A DNA stretch of 64,000 nucleotides, taken from the NCBI GenBank assembly GCA_030761205.1, contig JAULJL010000025.1:7445501-7509500 (forward strand), given 5' to 3'. The stretch is from Fremontodendron californicum. Its lineage: Eukaryota > Streptophyta > Magnoliopsida > Malvales > Malvaceae. A program made the translations under genes and the position numbers. The stretch's first letter is position 1. The number at the start of each line of letters is the position of its first letter. Shown piece after piece: positions 19,970 to 31,247 of the stretch. The notes under the pieces are model-generated. The model did no database searches. It worked only from the letters and a program-made list of their open reading frames with translations, and was not told where the DNA came from.

Positions 19970-21560
19970 TGTGAAGCCTAAACAATATGATGTATGGATA
20001 TGTACAATGGAAACATGCTGACCATATATGTAATAAATGCAATCACAATGCCAACATGTTGCAAACAAAGAATGAACAAATCAACACATGGATATATGCA
20101 ATGACTGATCATGTGCATTTTAGCATATTTCCCAATGAATGATCATATATCCTATGAATGCAACACGGTGTCAATTATGATACATGCAAACAATGAATGA
20201 TTGATATAGAGTATATACAAAGAAAATCATGCTAACCATGTGTGTCATGAATGCGACCTAATGCTAACATGATGTATGTAATAAGCAAATTAATGCATGA
20301 ACATATACAAAGAAATCATGCTGACTATGTTTGTTATGAATGCAACCCAAAGTCAACATGATGCATGTAAAGAAAAAGCAGATTAATGCATGGATATATA
20401 CAGAGAAATTATGATGACCATGTATGCTATGGATGCAATCTAATGCCAATATGACAAATTAATGCATGAGCATATCATGATGACTACGTATGCCATGAAT
20501 GCAACCTGATGCCAATATGACAAATTAATGCATGAGCATATCATGATGACTGTGTATGCCATGAATGCACCCTGATGCCAACATGATGGATGTAAAAAAT
20601 AAGCAAATCAATGCATGGATATATACAATGAATGACCATGTATGTTCTAAATGCATTTCTCAATGAATGATCATATACACTATCAATGCCACACAATGTC
20701 AATTATGATGCATGTGAAGAATAAATGATTGACACAGAGTATATACAAAGAAAATCATGCTGACCGTGTATGTCATGAATGCAACCTGATGCCAATATGA
20801 CAAATTAATGCATGAGCATATCATGATGACTGTGTATGCCATGAATGCACCCTGATGCCAACATGATGCATGTAAAAAAATAAGCAAATTAATGTATGGA
20901 TATATACAATGAATGACCATGTATGTTCCAAATGCATTTCCCAATGAATGGTCATATACACTATGAATGCCATACAATGTCAATTATGATGCATGTGAAG
21001 AATAAATGATTGACACAAAGTATATACAAAGAAAATCATGCTGACCGTGTATGTCATGAGTGCAACTTGATGCCAATATGACAAATTAATGTATGAGCAT
21101 ATCACGATGACTATGTATGCCATGAATGCAACCTAATGCCGACATGATGCATGTAAAAAAATAAGCAAATTAATGCTTGAATATATACAGAAAAATTATA
21201 CTGACTATGAATGCATGAATGCAACTTGACGTTAACATGATGCATATAGAGAAAGAATAAATTGATATATGGATATATATAGAAAAATCATGTTGACTAT
21301 GAATGCATGAATGCAACTTGATGCCAACATGATGCATGTAAAGAAAGAATAAATTGATATATGGATATATACAGAAAAATCATGCTGACTATGAATGCAT
21401 GAATGCAACTTGATGCCAACATGATGCATGTAAAGAAAGAATAAATTCATACATAAGTATATACAAATAATGACCATGCATGTCATAAACGTATCTTACA
21501 ATGAATGACCATGCATGCTATGACTATAACATGATGTCAAAATGATACATGCAAAAATAA
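19970..21560 (-). repeat. Tandem array with 280-base and 92-base periods in E1 leader
   Basis: AT-rich repeats are built on atgaatgcaacctgatgcca and tgcatggatatatac. Between 20540 and 21120 a 280-base higher-order unit recurs (marker gactgtgtatgcc-like at 20548, 20828, 21109). Between 21230 and 21480 a simpler 92-base unit recurs (marker gatgcatgta at 21331 and 21423). E2 has only short, non-expanded relatives of it (about 32440-32790 and 34080-34530). Open frames in it are by-products of the repeats. Confidence 0.88.
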
Positions 21561-22726
21561 ATGAATTAACACAAAGGTATATACAAAGAAATCAATGATT
21601 ACACGAAATTGGTGGGACCTAAATCTTGGTTATTCAAAAATCTCATTATGCAAGATTTACCTCCAATTTTTTTTTTTTTGATAAACCAATCACATCATTT
21701 TCAAAAGAATTTCAGGGTGGATCTTACTATGGTACAATATGCAAATGTTCATGTGACACTACCGGTTTTATGAAATCATCAAATTAAATTACCAACTGTT
21801 TATTGCAAAGAATGAGATCAATAATACAACCAAAAATGTATATGCCCCATTCACACATGCATGAAATGTGCAACATGCAAAAATGCTTGAAAAAAGATTT
21901 TTTTTTTTATAAAAAAAACAGCTAATGAACATCTGCCCCAGCAATATCTGCTTATTTAGGCATCACGATGCCATCGAGGCGGAGTATCACATTTATTACG
22001 GGCGATGTACGTACATCGTTGCCCGATCTACCACACTTATTCGGAGTGTAAAATAGGTAACAAAAAGTTTAGAAATGTCCCTCCATGTGTTCCTATTTTC
22101 GGTATGTCTAACGGAAATTCGGCATGGCTTCGTCTAGGTTCACTATATGAGGGTGAATTGGTTCTAAGGCCCCGAATTGTTCCTCACTGTCGCCGGTGAA
22201 GGCTAGTAAGGCACCCCGATAAAAGCGGGTTCAATTCGTTAGAGTATATTTTCCTATGCCCATGCGGAGGATCATCACGAAGGCATTAGGTACTTTATAC
22301 TCCGAAAGTGTTTCACTAGCCCATACGGAGGATCAATCACGAAGGCTTAGTTACTTTACTTCCACTTAAAAGGACGGAACCCGGGTAGAGGATTCATGTT
22401 ATGCAAATGCACGTGTAGTGTGTGTGGAGGAATAACAAACCTTTCACTACCTATTCTACAAACCTTATTCTAAATGCCCTAGCAATTAAAACATTCAAGA
22501 ATAGTGTAACGCATTAACCAACAAGCAATTATAATATACAACCTAAATAACTAGAGAACAATAATAAAATGCATGCACATGAGAATGAACATTTTTAAAA
22601 ACATTTTATTATTTTCAAAATTCTCTTTATTAGAAAAATGTGGGAATTAAAATTAAATACCAATTAAACCAACCAAAACTGAGACTTTGATAACACACGA
22701 ATATTTCTAGGCCTGACTCTCTAATA
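21561..22726 (-). other. Conserved 5' leader of E1
   Basis: Running from the PBS to the array, this 1.1-kb segment is closely shared with E2 (31248-32400) and with C (46800-47593). It includes two direct copies of gcccat(a/g)cggaggatca...cacgaaggc at 22258-22296 and 22319-22358. The strong conservation among elements of different coding content, without a shared protein reading, suggests an RNA role such as packaging or dimerisation (inference). No gene is seen. Confidence 0.75.
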
Positions 22727-22745
22727 GTCCCCAGTGGAGTCGCCA
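22727..22745 (-). promoter_or_regulatory. Primer binding site of E1
   Basis: The minus strand reads TGGCGACTCCACTGGGGAC, three bases after the end of the 5' LTR. It is complementary, with two or three mismatches as I recall the tRNA, to the 3' end of plant tRNA-Arg(ACG). Ogre/Tat elements are known to use tRNA-Arg. E2 has the identical 19 bases at 31229-31247. Confidence 0.85.
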
Positions 22746-25630
22746 AGCTGTCGCAACCTAAAAAATAACGACGACTCTCATCGCAAGACTATATTATTCG
22801 TTAAGCGTGACATTAAAAAGATCGAGGAAAAATCGACTTAATTCCTCTAGCAAAATGAAGGTTTTGAAAATGACCTCGAAAAAAGACATGGAGTCGCCAC
22901 CAATCTTTTTTAGCTAGGTGTGATCGGCCACCTATTAAAACCGGTTTTATAAAATATTTTAAAAATTAATTAAAACATTTTAAAAACCAATTTCAAGTCT
23001 GCGTTTTAAACCAGAGAAATCAAAGAAGCGGGTTCGGGAGTCGGTTACGTGCGGGGAAGGATTAGCACCCCCACAACGCCCGTATAAATCGGTACCTTAT
23101 TAATCGTGCGTTATCTCAAGTCTCGGTAAAAGTTGGTTTTAAATTTAGTATTTCAAATTAATTCTCAATTTAAAGAAAAATAATTCCATTTTTTTATTGA
23201 AAATGATCCGGAATTTATAAATTCAAAATTTTCCTATATTCCCCAACAAACGTGGCAAAATAAAGAAATTTTTATTAGTTTTGGAAAACTTTCCGAATCA
23301 TTCTCCTTGTTTTTTTGAAAGAAAGATATTCCTTTATTAATAATAATTGATGATATTCCCTCCAGCAAACCCGGTAGAGAACTCATGAATTATTTTAACT
23401 CGGGAATATCTTTATTTTTATTGAAAACCATTATCTTTTTTGAAAACATTTAAAAGAAATGAATATGTATAGGCATGACATAAATAAAATGACATAGCAA
23501 AATCTAAATAATATAATGCAACCTAAATGTCATGACACATAGAAATTATTATGGCAAGAATCACATATTATATAAAATGCATGAATATAAAAATGCAATG
23601 CATGAAATGTATTTTTTCCTTTAATTAAGGAAATCCGTATATCTAAAAAGATATCCGGCTACCTTAGGAAAATATGTCAAATTAAATATTCTAAAACCAA
23701 AATACTTTGTGATTGTCTGAAAACAATTTTGAAAAGCTTGAATAAAAACTGGGCTAAATTTTTTTTTAAATGGCTCTAATTTCCTATGTTTAAAAAAAAA
23801 ATCCGGACTTGACTACCCTTAACCCGGGACTTGAAAAAACATTTTTAGAGTTTAAAAAGGCTTAGAAATTACCCTAAGTCAGTAGCTAACCCTCCTAATC
23901 AGCCCACTCTAAGTAACTTAACCAAAACAGAAAAATGATTTTTCTTTAAATTCGATTCTGACTCCACTGTCCAATTTTAATCCACGATTTTTTACCCTAT
24001 TTTTAAAACTTCAAAAAATTCTGAAAAACATACTGGAAACTCAAGACATGTAAAACTACACGAGAAAAAATCGGCTTAAGTTTTTGATCAAAGATGAATT
24101 CCCAGAAAAATCAGAGATGTACGAGTTTTTGGAGGAGAAAAAACTGCTTTGTTTTTCTTTAAATTCAATCCTGACCCCACTGTCCAGTTTTAATCCATGA
24201 TTTTTTTACCCTATTTTTAAAAATTCCAAAATTCTGAAAAAATTATTGGAGACTCAGGACATGTAAAACTACACGAGAAAAAATCGACTTAATTTTTTGA
24301 TCAAAGATGAATTCCCAGAAAAACCAGAGATGTACGAGTTTTTGGAGGAGAAAAAATTGCTTTGTTTTTCTTTAAATTCAATCCTGACTCCACTGTCCAG
24401 TTTTAATCCACGATTTTTTACCCTATTTTTAAAAATTCCAAAAATTCTAAAAAAATTATTGGAGACTCAGGACATGTAAAAATACACGGAAAAAAATCGA
24501 CTTAATTTTTTGATCAAAGATGAATTCCCAGAAAAATCAGAGATGTACGAGTTTTGGATGGAAAAAAAAAAACTGCTTTGCCAACACATTTTTTTTTTGT
24601 CTTTGATAAAATCATTTAAAAATAAAAATAAAAATATTTGAAACTCATAAAATGACTTGAAAGCAGTAGCTAGGACTTTTTGAAAGTTAGATAAAAATTG
24701 GCTAAGTAAAAAAAATCACAAAGGTAGAATAATCAATTTGACAAACTTAATTTTCCACAAGTGTGCTCAAGAGAGCATGACTTTGAACCATTAATTGGCT
24801 CAAGTCATTATTCAAGTGGCATGAACATGAAATGCATGAAACAATGCAGCAAACATAATGCATGAAATGCATGGATCTAAACCTAAATGTAAGGAAAATG
24901 CATGACACAAATAATATGGCCTAGACCTAACATGAACTTGCATGACATTTAATATAACCTAGACCTAAGACATGCATGGCGTTTTCACAAACACAAGGCA
25001 TGCTTAATTCAAAAATCCAACCAAATATCATGCAAATGCAAAAACCTAACAACTAGCATGACAAAAATACAACACACAATGCAAAACACATGGAGTAGCC
25101 AAATGGCCCCAAGCTTCAACAAGCATGGCATTTTCACAAACACTTGGTATGCTAGCATGAAAAACTAAGTCATAACACAAAAATCACACAAGCATTTTCA
25201 CAAACACCTAATATACCAAATCTAAAACATGCTCACTAAGATATAAAACAAGAATCATGCAAAGAATCACACAAGCATTTTCACAAACACTTAATATGCT
25301 AACTCTAAAACATGCTCAAATTTAAACAACATGAAAACAGAAAATTAAAAATGCAAAAACATGATATCTCAGACATAAATGGCAACAAACAAAGCAACCA
25401 AATTAAATATAACTCAAGAACATGAAATAACATATTATTTAAAACATCAAAAATAAAGAAAATAGCATAAACAATATGGTAAAATGAATCAAAAATAACA
25501 ACTTAAAATAAATAATGTAGGCCATTTGGCCATGGTGAGTTTATTGTAAAAACAAAATGTAAGAAAAATATACTTAAGAAAGGAAATGAAGGAAGAACAA
25601 GAAACATTATTTTAAAATGAAAACTCACCA

Positions 25631-25885
25631 AGTAGCTTTTGAACGGATTAAGCCATAAACCCTCAGAGTAGCTTTTGAACGGATTAAGCCACAAACCCTC
25701 TCACAAGTAGCTTTTGAACGGATTAAGCTATAAACCCTCAGAGTAGCTTTTGAACGGATTAAGCTATAAACCCTCAGAGTAGCTTTTGAACGGATTAAGC
25801 TATAAACCATCAGAGTAGCTTTTGAACGGATTAAGCTATAAACCATCAGAGTAGCTTTTGAACGGATTAAGCTACAAACCCTCTC
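25631..25885 (-). repeat. Seven 36-base tandem repeats in E1 5' LTR
   Basis: The copy number and order are the same as in the 3' LTR (12514-12768), including the single 39-base step between units 2 and 3. The array therefore predates this insertion and was copied with the element. Confidence 0.93.
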
Positions 25886-25986
25886 AACAAAAACACTATG
25901 ACTCACCACCCGGATAATCCTAATACAAGTGTATAGACTATCTCACAAGGGGTAGTGGGTGATTTCAACCAAAGGCCAAGACCCCT

Positions 25987-25994
25987 TATTTATA
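25987..25994 (-). promoter_or_regulatory. TATA box of E1 5' LTR promoter
   Basis: TATAAATA on the minus strand lies within CTTATAAATAAGG. Transcription is expected to start about 30 bases further along the minus strand and to run through the 36-base repeats into U5, the PBS and gag. Confidence 0.65.
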
Positions 25995-27286
25995 AGGTGA
26001 GCACCTCCTTGGCTTGACATTACAAAGGGATGTGGGATTGGGACTTAGGCTCAAAAATCCCACTCTTGATTTTTAACCACTTGATTGAATAAAATCATAA
26101 GCTTCCTTCTTTTGGGCTTGGGCAGGCCAGCACTTCTCTTTTCCAGCCCAGCTCTGATTTTTGAAAGGCCCAAAGAAGCCCTTTTCGGTTGCTTGGATGA
26201 AATGACCATTTTGCCCCCCGTATGCAAATAAATATCAAACGGACTCCAAATTCAATTTTTCTTTTTTTAATACTTCCAAAATAATAAAATATTGAGTTCT
26301 GGAAGTTTTCAAAATTATCCGAGTCCGTTTGCTATTTATTTGGATTTTTTCTTCCCAAAATGTCCTTTTATGCCCCTACTTTTTACCATTTTTTAAACGA
26401 GCTCCAAATCAAGATTTTTCTTCACCAATCTCTTCAAAATAATTAAAAAGTGTGATCTGGAAGTTTTCATAATTTTTGGAGCTCATTTGGTATTTTTTCG
26501 GGATTTATCGGCTTGAATTACTGCATAGGAGGCCCGGGATTTGGCCATTTTGCAAACGAACTCGGAATCAAGATTTTCTTTCGCCAATCTCTTCCAAATA
26601 ATTTAAAAATGAGATTTGCAAAATTTCAGAATTTTTGGAGTCCATTTGCTATTTTTCCGGGATTTTCCTTTTTGAATTACTGCATAAGAAACCCGGGATT
26701 TGGCCATTTTGCAAACGAACTCCGAATCAAGATTTTCTTTTACCAATCTCTTTCAAATGATTTAAGAATGAGATTGACAAATTTTTCAAAATTTCCGGAG
26801 TCCATTTGCTATTTTTCCTAAATTTTTCCAATTTTGCCCTTTAACCTCCGAAACCCGGTTTTGCTCAAAACAAGTCCGATTTTCAGATTTTCTTCAATCT
26901 GAGCCTTGGGCCATCCTTTTTAATCATTCCTCATCCATTGGGGGCTTTGGTCTTACCAAGTCGGGCCATTTCTGTGATTCTTTCCGATTTCACCGAAATC
27001 CACTAAAACCCTAATTCTCGGTTTTCTCCCGGATTGACTTTCTCTCGGTTTTTCTTGCAAGTGACTTCTCCATTACCCGTAGTCAGTGCTTATCTTTCAT
27101 TTGGAACCTTCAATTTCGACCAGTTTGATCGTTTAAGCACTTTTCCCCAAATTTCTCGGATTAGGGTTTCTTTTCTATTGAATCTCCAAATCCCAAGTTC
27201 CGAAGTCCATATCTTTCAATGTAGACCTCGGATTATCAAAATTCTTTCTCCATTTTTCAATTGAACTTAAAATCTTGATTTTGAAA

Positions 27287-27377
27287 GTGGGTTGACTTTT
27301 TCAGTAGTGACTTTCTAAGGTTGACTTTTTCGGGTTTGACTTTTTCGGGGTTGACTTTTTTTTTAAGTTTGACTTTT
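27287..27377 (-). promoter_or_regulatory. W-box cluster in E1 5' LTR
   Basis: Five TTGACT cores are read on the plus strand; a sixth has lost one T (gtagtgactt). The cluster lies upstream of the TATA box in transcription order, as expected for an enhancer. Confidence 0.6.
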
Positions 27378-27508
27378 TGTGCTCGCCCTCTTAAACTAAG
27401 TCTCGGAGTACCACCTGCAGGATGAAAACAGTCTTTTTATACTCGGAAACATCAATATGGGAGGAAAACATACCTGTTTAGTGGTCCGGACAAAATTAGG
27501 TGTCTACA

Positions 27509-27513
27509 GGCTA
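27509..27513. repeat. Right target-site duplication of E1 (GGCTA)
   Basis: This is an exact repeat of 9633-9637. The sequence after it (aaaatcaagagttagtt) continues the E2 LTR exactly as at 41152 onward. Confidence 0.97.
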
Positions 27514-28319
27514 AAAATCAAGAGTTAGTTAGAGATTCTCTTTGATCAAGCCATGGTGATTAAGCCACATAGGCCAAAAGAGATGTCAACATTATTCTTT
27601 AACAGCTATAATTTGAGAGAGCTGAGATGCTAATCTAAAGGTGGTAATTTCATGATTTTTCACCTTGAATTATTAACCTTTGATGGAAAATTGGTTACAC
27701 AAAAAATGACAACATCCTAGGGGAGGAGAGAGGTAAAATTCTGCCAACATTAAGGGGAGGTCAGAATTTCGAATATTCAACTTCATTTTGGCTGATTTCT
27801 CTTAGTTTTTCTTAGTTTTTCTCTTCTTGGTTGAGAGCAAAAAAGAAAAGTTTAGAAAAAAGGGGAAAGTTTGAAGAGATAAAGCTTGAAAGATAGCTTC
27901 TTGAGGTTGCTCTTGAGCACCAACTCTTGCACTTTCTTGATTTTCTATTCTTGTTTTTGCTATTTTGATTTCTATTTGGTGAGTTTCCATTTTAAATAAA
28001 TGTTTTTATTGTTCTTTTCAAGTTCTTCCTTCATCTCCTTCTTAAGTATATTTTTTACATTTTATTTTTACAATAAACTCACCATGGCCAAATGGCCTAC
28101 ATTATTTATTTAAGTTGCTGTTTTGGGTTCATTTTACCATATTGTTTATGTTATTTTCTTTGATTTTGATGTTTTAAATGTTATGTTACTTGATATTCTT
28201 GAGTTATATTTTAATTTGGCTGCTTTGTTTGTTCTCATTTATGTTTTAGATATCATGTTTTTGCATTTTTAATTTTTTGTTTTCATGTTGTTTAAATTTG
28301 AGCATGTTTTAGATTTAGT

Positions 28320-28810
28320 ATATCAAGTGTTTGTGAAAATGCTTATGTGATCTTTGCATGATTTTTGTTTTATACCTTAGTTGAGCATGTTTTAGATTTA
28401 GTATATTAAGTGTTTGTGAAAATGCTTGTGTGATTTTTGCATGATTTAAGTGTTATATTTTAGTTGAGCATGTTAGTATACCAAATGTTTGTGAAAATGC
28501 CATGCTTGTTGGAGCTTGAGGCCATTTGGCTACTCCATGTGTTTTGCATTGTGTGTTGCATTTTTTGCCATGTTAGTTGGTAGGTTTTTGCATTTACATG
28601 TCATTTGATTTAGCTTTGCATGCTAGTAATACCAAGTGTTTGTGAAAATGCCATGTTTGCTAGTTACATTATGCTATTCGACCCTCTTGGAATTTTTGCA
28701 TTTTCTGTGCATTCTTGCCATGTTAGTTGATAGGTTAGCATTTGCATGATATTTGGTTGAGTTTTTGGTTTAAGCATGCTTTGTGTTTGTGAAAATGCCA
28801 TGCATATTTT
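28320..28810 (+). repeat. Repeated TGTTTGTGAAAATGC motif in E2 5' LTR
   Basis: There are five occurrences at about 28330, 28412, 28487, 28638 and 28785, each preceded by a variant of gagcatgtt...agtata. The right LTR repeats the pattern at about 41970-42440. Confidence 0.75.
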
Positions 28811-30089
28811 AGTTATTAAGTTAGGTTTATTTGCCATGCATGTTCATGCATTTTAGGTCTAGGTTGCATTAAATGCCATGCAAGTTCATTTAGGTCTAGG
28901 TCACTTTATGAATGCCATGCATTTTTTTCATGACACTTAGGTTTAAATCCATGCATTTCATACATTATGTTTGCTGTATTGTTTCATGCATTTCATGTTC
29001 ATGCCACTTGAATAATGACTTGAGCCAATTAATGGTTCAAAGTCATGCTCTCTTGAGCACACTTATGGAAAATTAAGTTTGTCAAGTTGATTATTCTACC
29101 TTTGTGATTTTTTTTTACTTAACCAATTTTTATCTAACTTTCAAAAAGTCCTAGCTACTGTTTGCAAGTCATTTTATGAGCTTCAAATATTTTTACTTTG
29201 ATTTTTAAATGATTTTACCAAAGCTATCAAAAGTTTTGGCAAAACAGTTTTTTTTTTCACCCGAAACTCGTACATCTCTGATTTTTCTGGGAATTCATCC
29301 TTAATCAGAAAATTAAGCCGATTTCTTTCCGTGTATTTTTACATGTCCTGAGTCTCCAATATTTTTTTACAGAATTTTTTGAATTTTTAAAATAGGGTAA
29401 AAAATCGTGGCTTAAAACTGGACAGTGGAATCAGAATTGAATTTAAAGAAAAATCATTTTTCTGTTTTGGTTAAGTTACTTAGAGTGGGCTGATTAGGAG
29501 GGTTAGCTACTGACTTAGGGTAGTTTCTAAGCCTTTTTAAACTCTAAAAATGGTTTTTCAAGTCTCGGGTTAAGGGTAGTCAAGTCCGAATTTTTAAACT
29601 TAGGAAGTTAGAGCCATTTAAAAAAGGATTTAGCCCAGTTTTTATTTTTAATTCAAGCTTTTCAAAATTATTTTCAAACAATCACAAAGTATTTTGGTTT
29701 TAGAATATTTAATTTGACATATTTTCCTAAGGTAGCCGGATATCTTTTTAGATATACGGATTTCCTTAATTAAAGGAAAAAATACATTTCATGCATTGCA
29801 TTTTCCATATTCATGCATTTTATATAATATGTGATTCTTGCTATGATAATTTCTATGATATTGTTATGATTTTGAGTTATGTTATATTGTTTATTATATG
29901 ATTTGGAATATTTCATGATATCCTATGATTTTATTTAGTTATTTTTTTTGGTCATATTATTTAGCATATACTATGTTCATGCATTAGTATTTTCATTTTT
30001 ATTTTCATGCATATTATATGATAGCATTATTTCATATTCCATCTCATTTAATTTATATGCCATATCATTCATGTTTGCCATGTCATTTA

Positions 30090-30450
30090 AATTATTTCAT
30101 TTCATATAGAATATGTTATGTTACTTAGGTTATTTTATTTCATTTAAAAAAATATCATGTTACTTAGGTTATTTCATTTCATTTATAATATGTTATGTTA
30201 CTTAGGTTATTTTATTTCATTTAGAATATATCATATGACTTAGGATATTGCATCTCATATAGAATATACTATGTTATCTAAGTCATTTCATTTTATTTAT
30301 AACATGTCATATGACTTAGGATATTGCATTTCATATAGAATGTACTATATTACATAGGTCATTTAATTCCATTTAGAATATATCATATAACTTAGGATAT
30401 TTCATTTCATTTAGAATATGCTAAGACATTTACATTATATTATACCATTT
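30090..30450 (+). repeat. Approximately 45-base tandem repeats in E2 5' LTR
   Basis: Units are built on gttacttaggttatttcatt and tcatttagaatat, with alternating variants. The same array is in the right LTR (43745-44085) and in the solo LTR (61830-62070), and is missing from the E1 LTR. Confidence 0.8.
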
Positions 30451-31076
30451 AGGAAGCATTATATTATTTAGATTTTGCTATGTCGTTTTATTTATGTCAT
30501 GCATATACATATTCATATCTTTTAAAATGTTTTCAAAAGGATAATGATTTTTCAATAAAAAATAAAGATATTCCCGAGTTAAAATAATTCATGAGTTCTC
30601 TACCGGGTTTGCTGGAGGGAATATCATCAATTATCATTAATAAAGGAATATATTTCTTTCAAAAAAAAAAAAGAATGATTCGGAAAGTTTTCCAAAACTA
30701 ATAAAAATTTTTATATTTTGCCACGTTTGTTGGGGAATATAGGAAAATTTTGAATTTATAAATTCCGGATCATTTTCAATAAAAAAGGGAATTATTTTTC
30801 TTTAAATTGGGAATTAACTCGAAATACTAAATTTAAAACCTATTTTTACCGAGACTTGAGATAACACACGATTAATAAGGTACCGATTTATACGGGCGTT
30901 GTGGGGGTGCTAATCCTTCCCTGCACGTAACCGACTCCCGAACCCGCTTCTTTGATTTCTCTGGTTTTAAAATATAGACTTGAAATTGGTTTTTAAAATG
31001 TTTTAATTAATTTTTAAAATATTTTATAAAACCGGTTTTAATAGGTGGCCGATCACACCTAGCTAAAAAAGATTGG

Positions 31077-31087
31077 TGGCGACTCCA
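31077..31087 (+). other. PBS-like 11-mer inside U5 (E2 5' LTR)
   Basis: TGGCGACTCCA is identical to the first 11 bases of the true PBS at 31229. It lies 152 bases upstream of the PBS in the same orientation. Confidence 0.7.
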
Positions 31088-31228
31088 TGTCTTTTTTTTA
31101 AGGTCATTTTTAAAACCTTCATTTTTCTAGAGGAATTAAGTCGACTTTTTTTCGGTTTTTTTAATTTCACGCTTAACGAATAATAAAGTCTTGTGATGAG
31201 ACTCATTATTTTTTAGGTTGCGACAGCT

Positions 31229-31247
31229 TGGCGACTCCACTGGGGAC
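31229..31247 (+). promoter_or_regulatory. Primer binding site of E2
   Basis: TGGCGACTCCACTGGGGAC begins three bases after the LTR end (31225). It is identical to the E1 PBS and probably primed by tRNA-Arg. Confidence 0.87.

Larger units (their letters stand above)
9638..27508 (-). mobile_element. E1: 17.9-kb gag-only (non-autonomous) Tat-type LTR retrotransposon
   Basis: This is a complete element on the minus strand: 5' LTR 22749-27508 (4760 bases), PBS 22727-22745, leader, tandem array, gag, 3' UTR with minisatellite, PPT next to 14395, and 3' LTR 9638-14394 (4757 bases). The duplication GGCTA on both sides is perfect. The two LTRs are nearly identical (three differences in the first 130 bases I compared) and the gag frame is open, so the insertion is recent relative to E2 and C. 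There is no pol sequence. Mobility would depend on enzymes from related complete elements. Confidence 0.95.
22749..27508 (-). repeat. 5' LTR of E1
   Basis: This is the promoter-bearing copy, with TGTAGACACC at 27508 and GCGACA at 22749 on the minus strand. It has the same internal order as the 3' LTR: W-boxes 27287-27377, 159-base repeats 26220-26830, TATA 25987-25994, seven 36-base repeats 25631-25885, TGTTTGTGAAAATGC repeats about 24980-25290, U5 block 23030-23095 and PBS-like 11-mer 22889-22899. Confidence 0.95.
27514..31225 (+). repeat. 5' LTR of E2, second part
   Basis: It continues from 9637 and matches 41152-44880. It carries a core-promoter region unlike that of E1 and without an obvious TATA box (27514-27990), repeats of TGTTTGTGAAAATGC (28326-28800), about 45-base repeats (30090-30450), the conserved block gggcgttgtgggggtgctaa (about 30894), the PBS-like 11-mer (31077-31087) and the end GGTTGCGACA. 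Confidence 0.92.

Noticed and set aside
22005..22199. 64-codon frame in the E1 leader, similar frame at 31776-31970
   Set aside because: Opposite to the element sense and explained by leader homology; no domain.
30930..30960. tRNA B-box resemblance (gggttcgggagtc on the minus strand) in the U5 block
   Set aside because: No A-box at proper distance and no cloverleaf; not a tRNA gene or SINE promoter.
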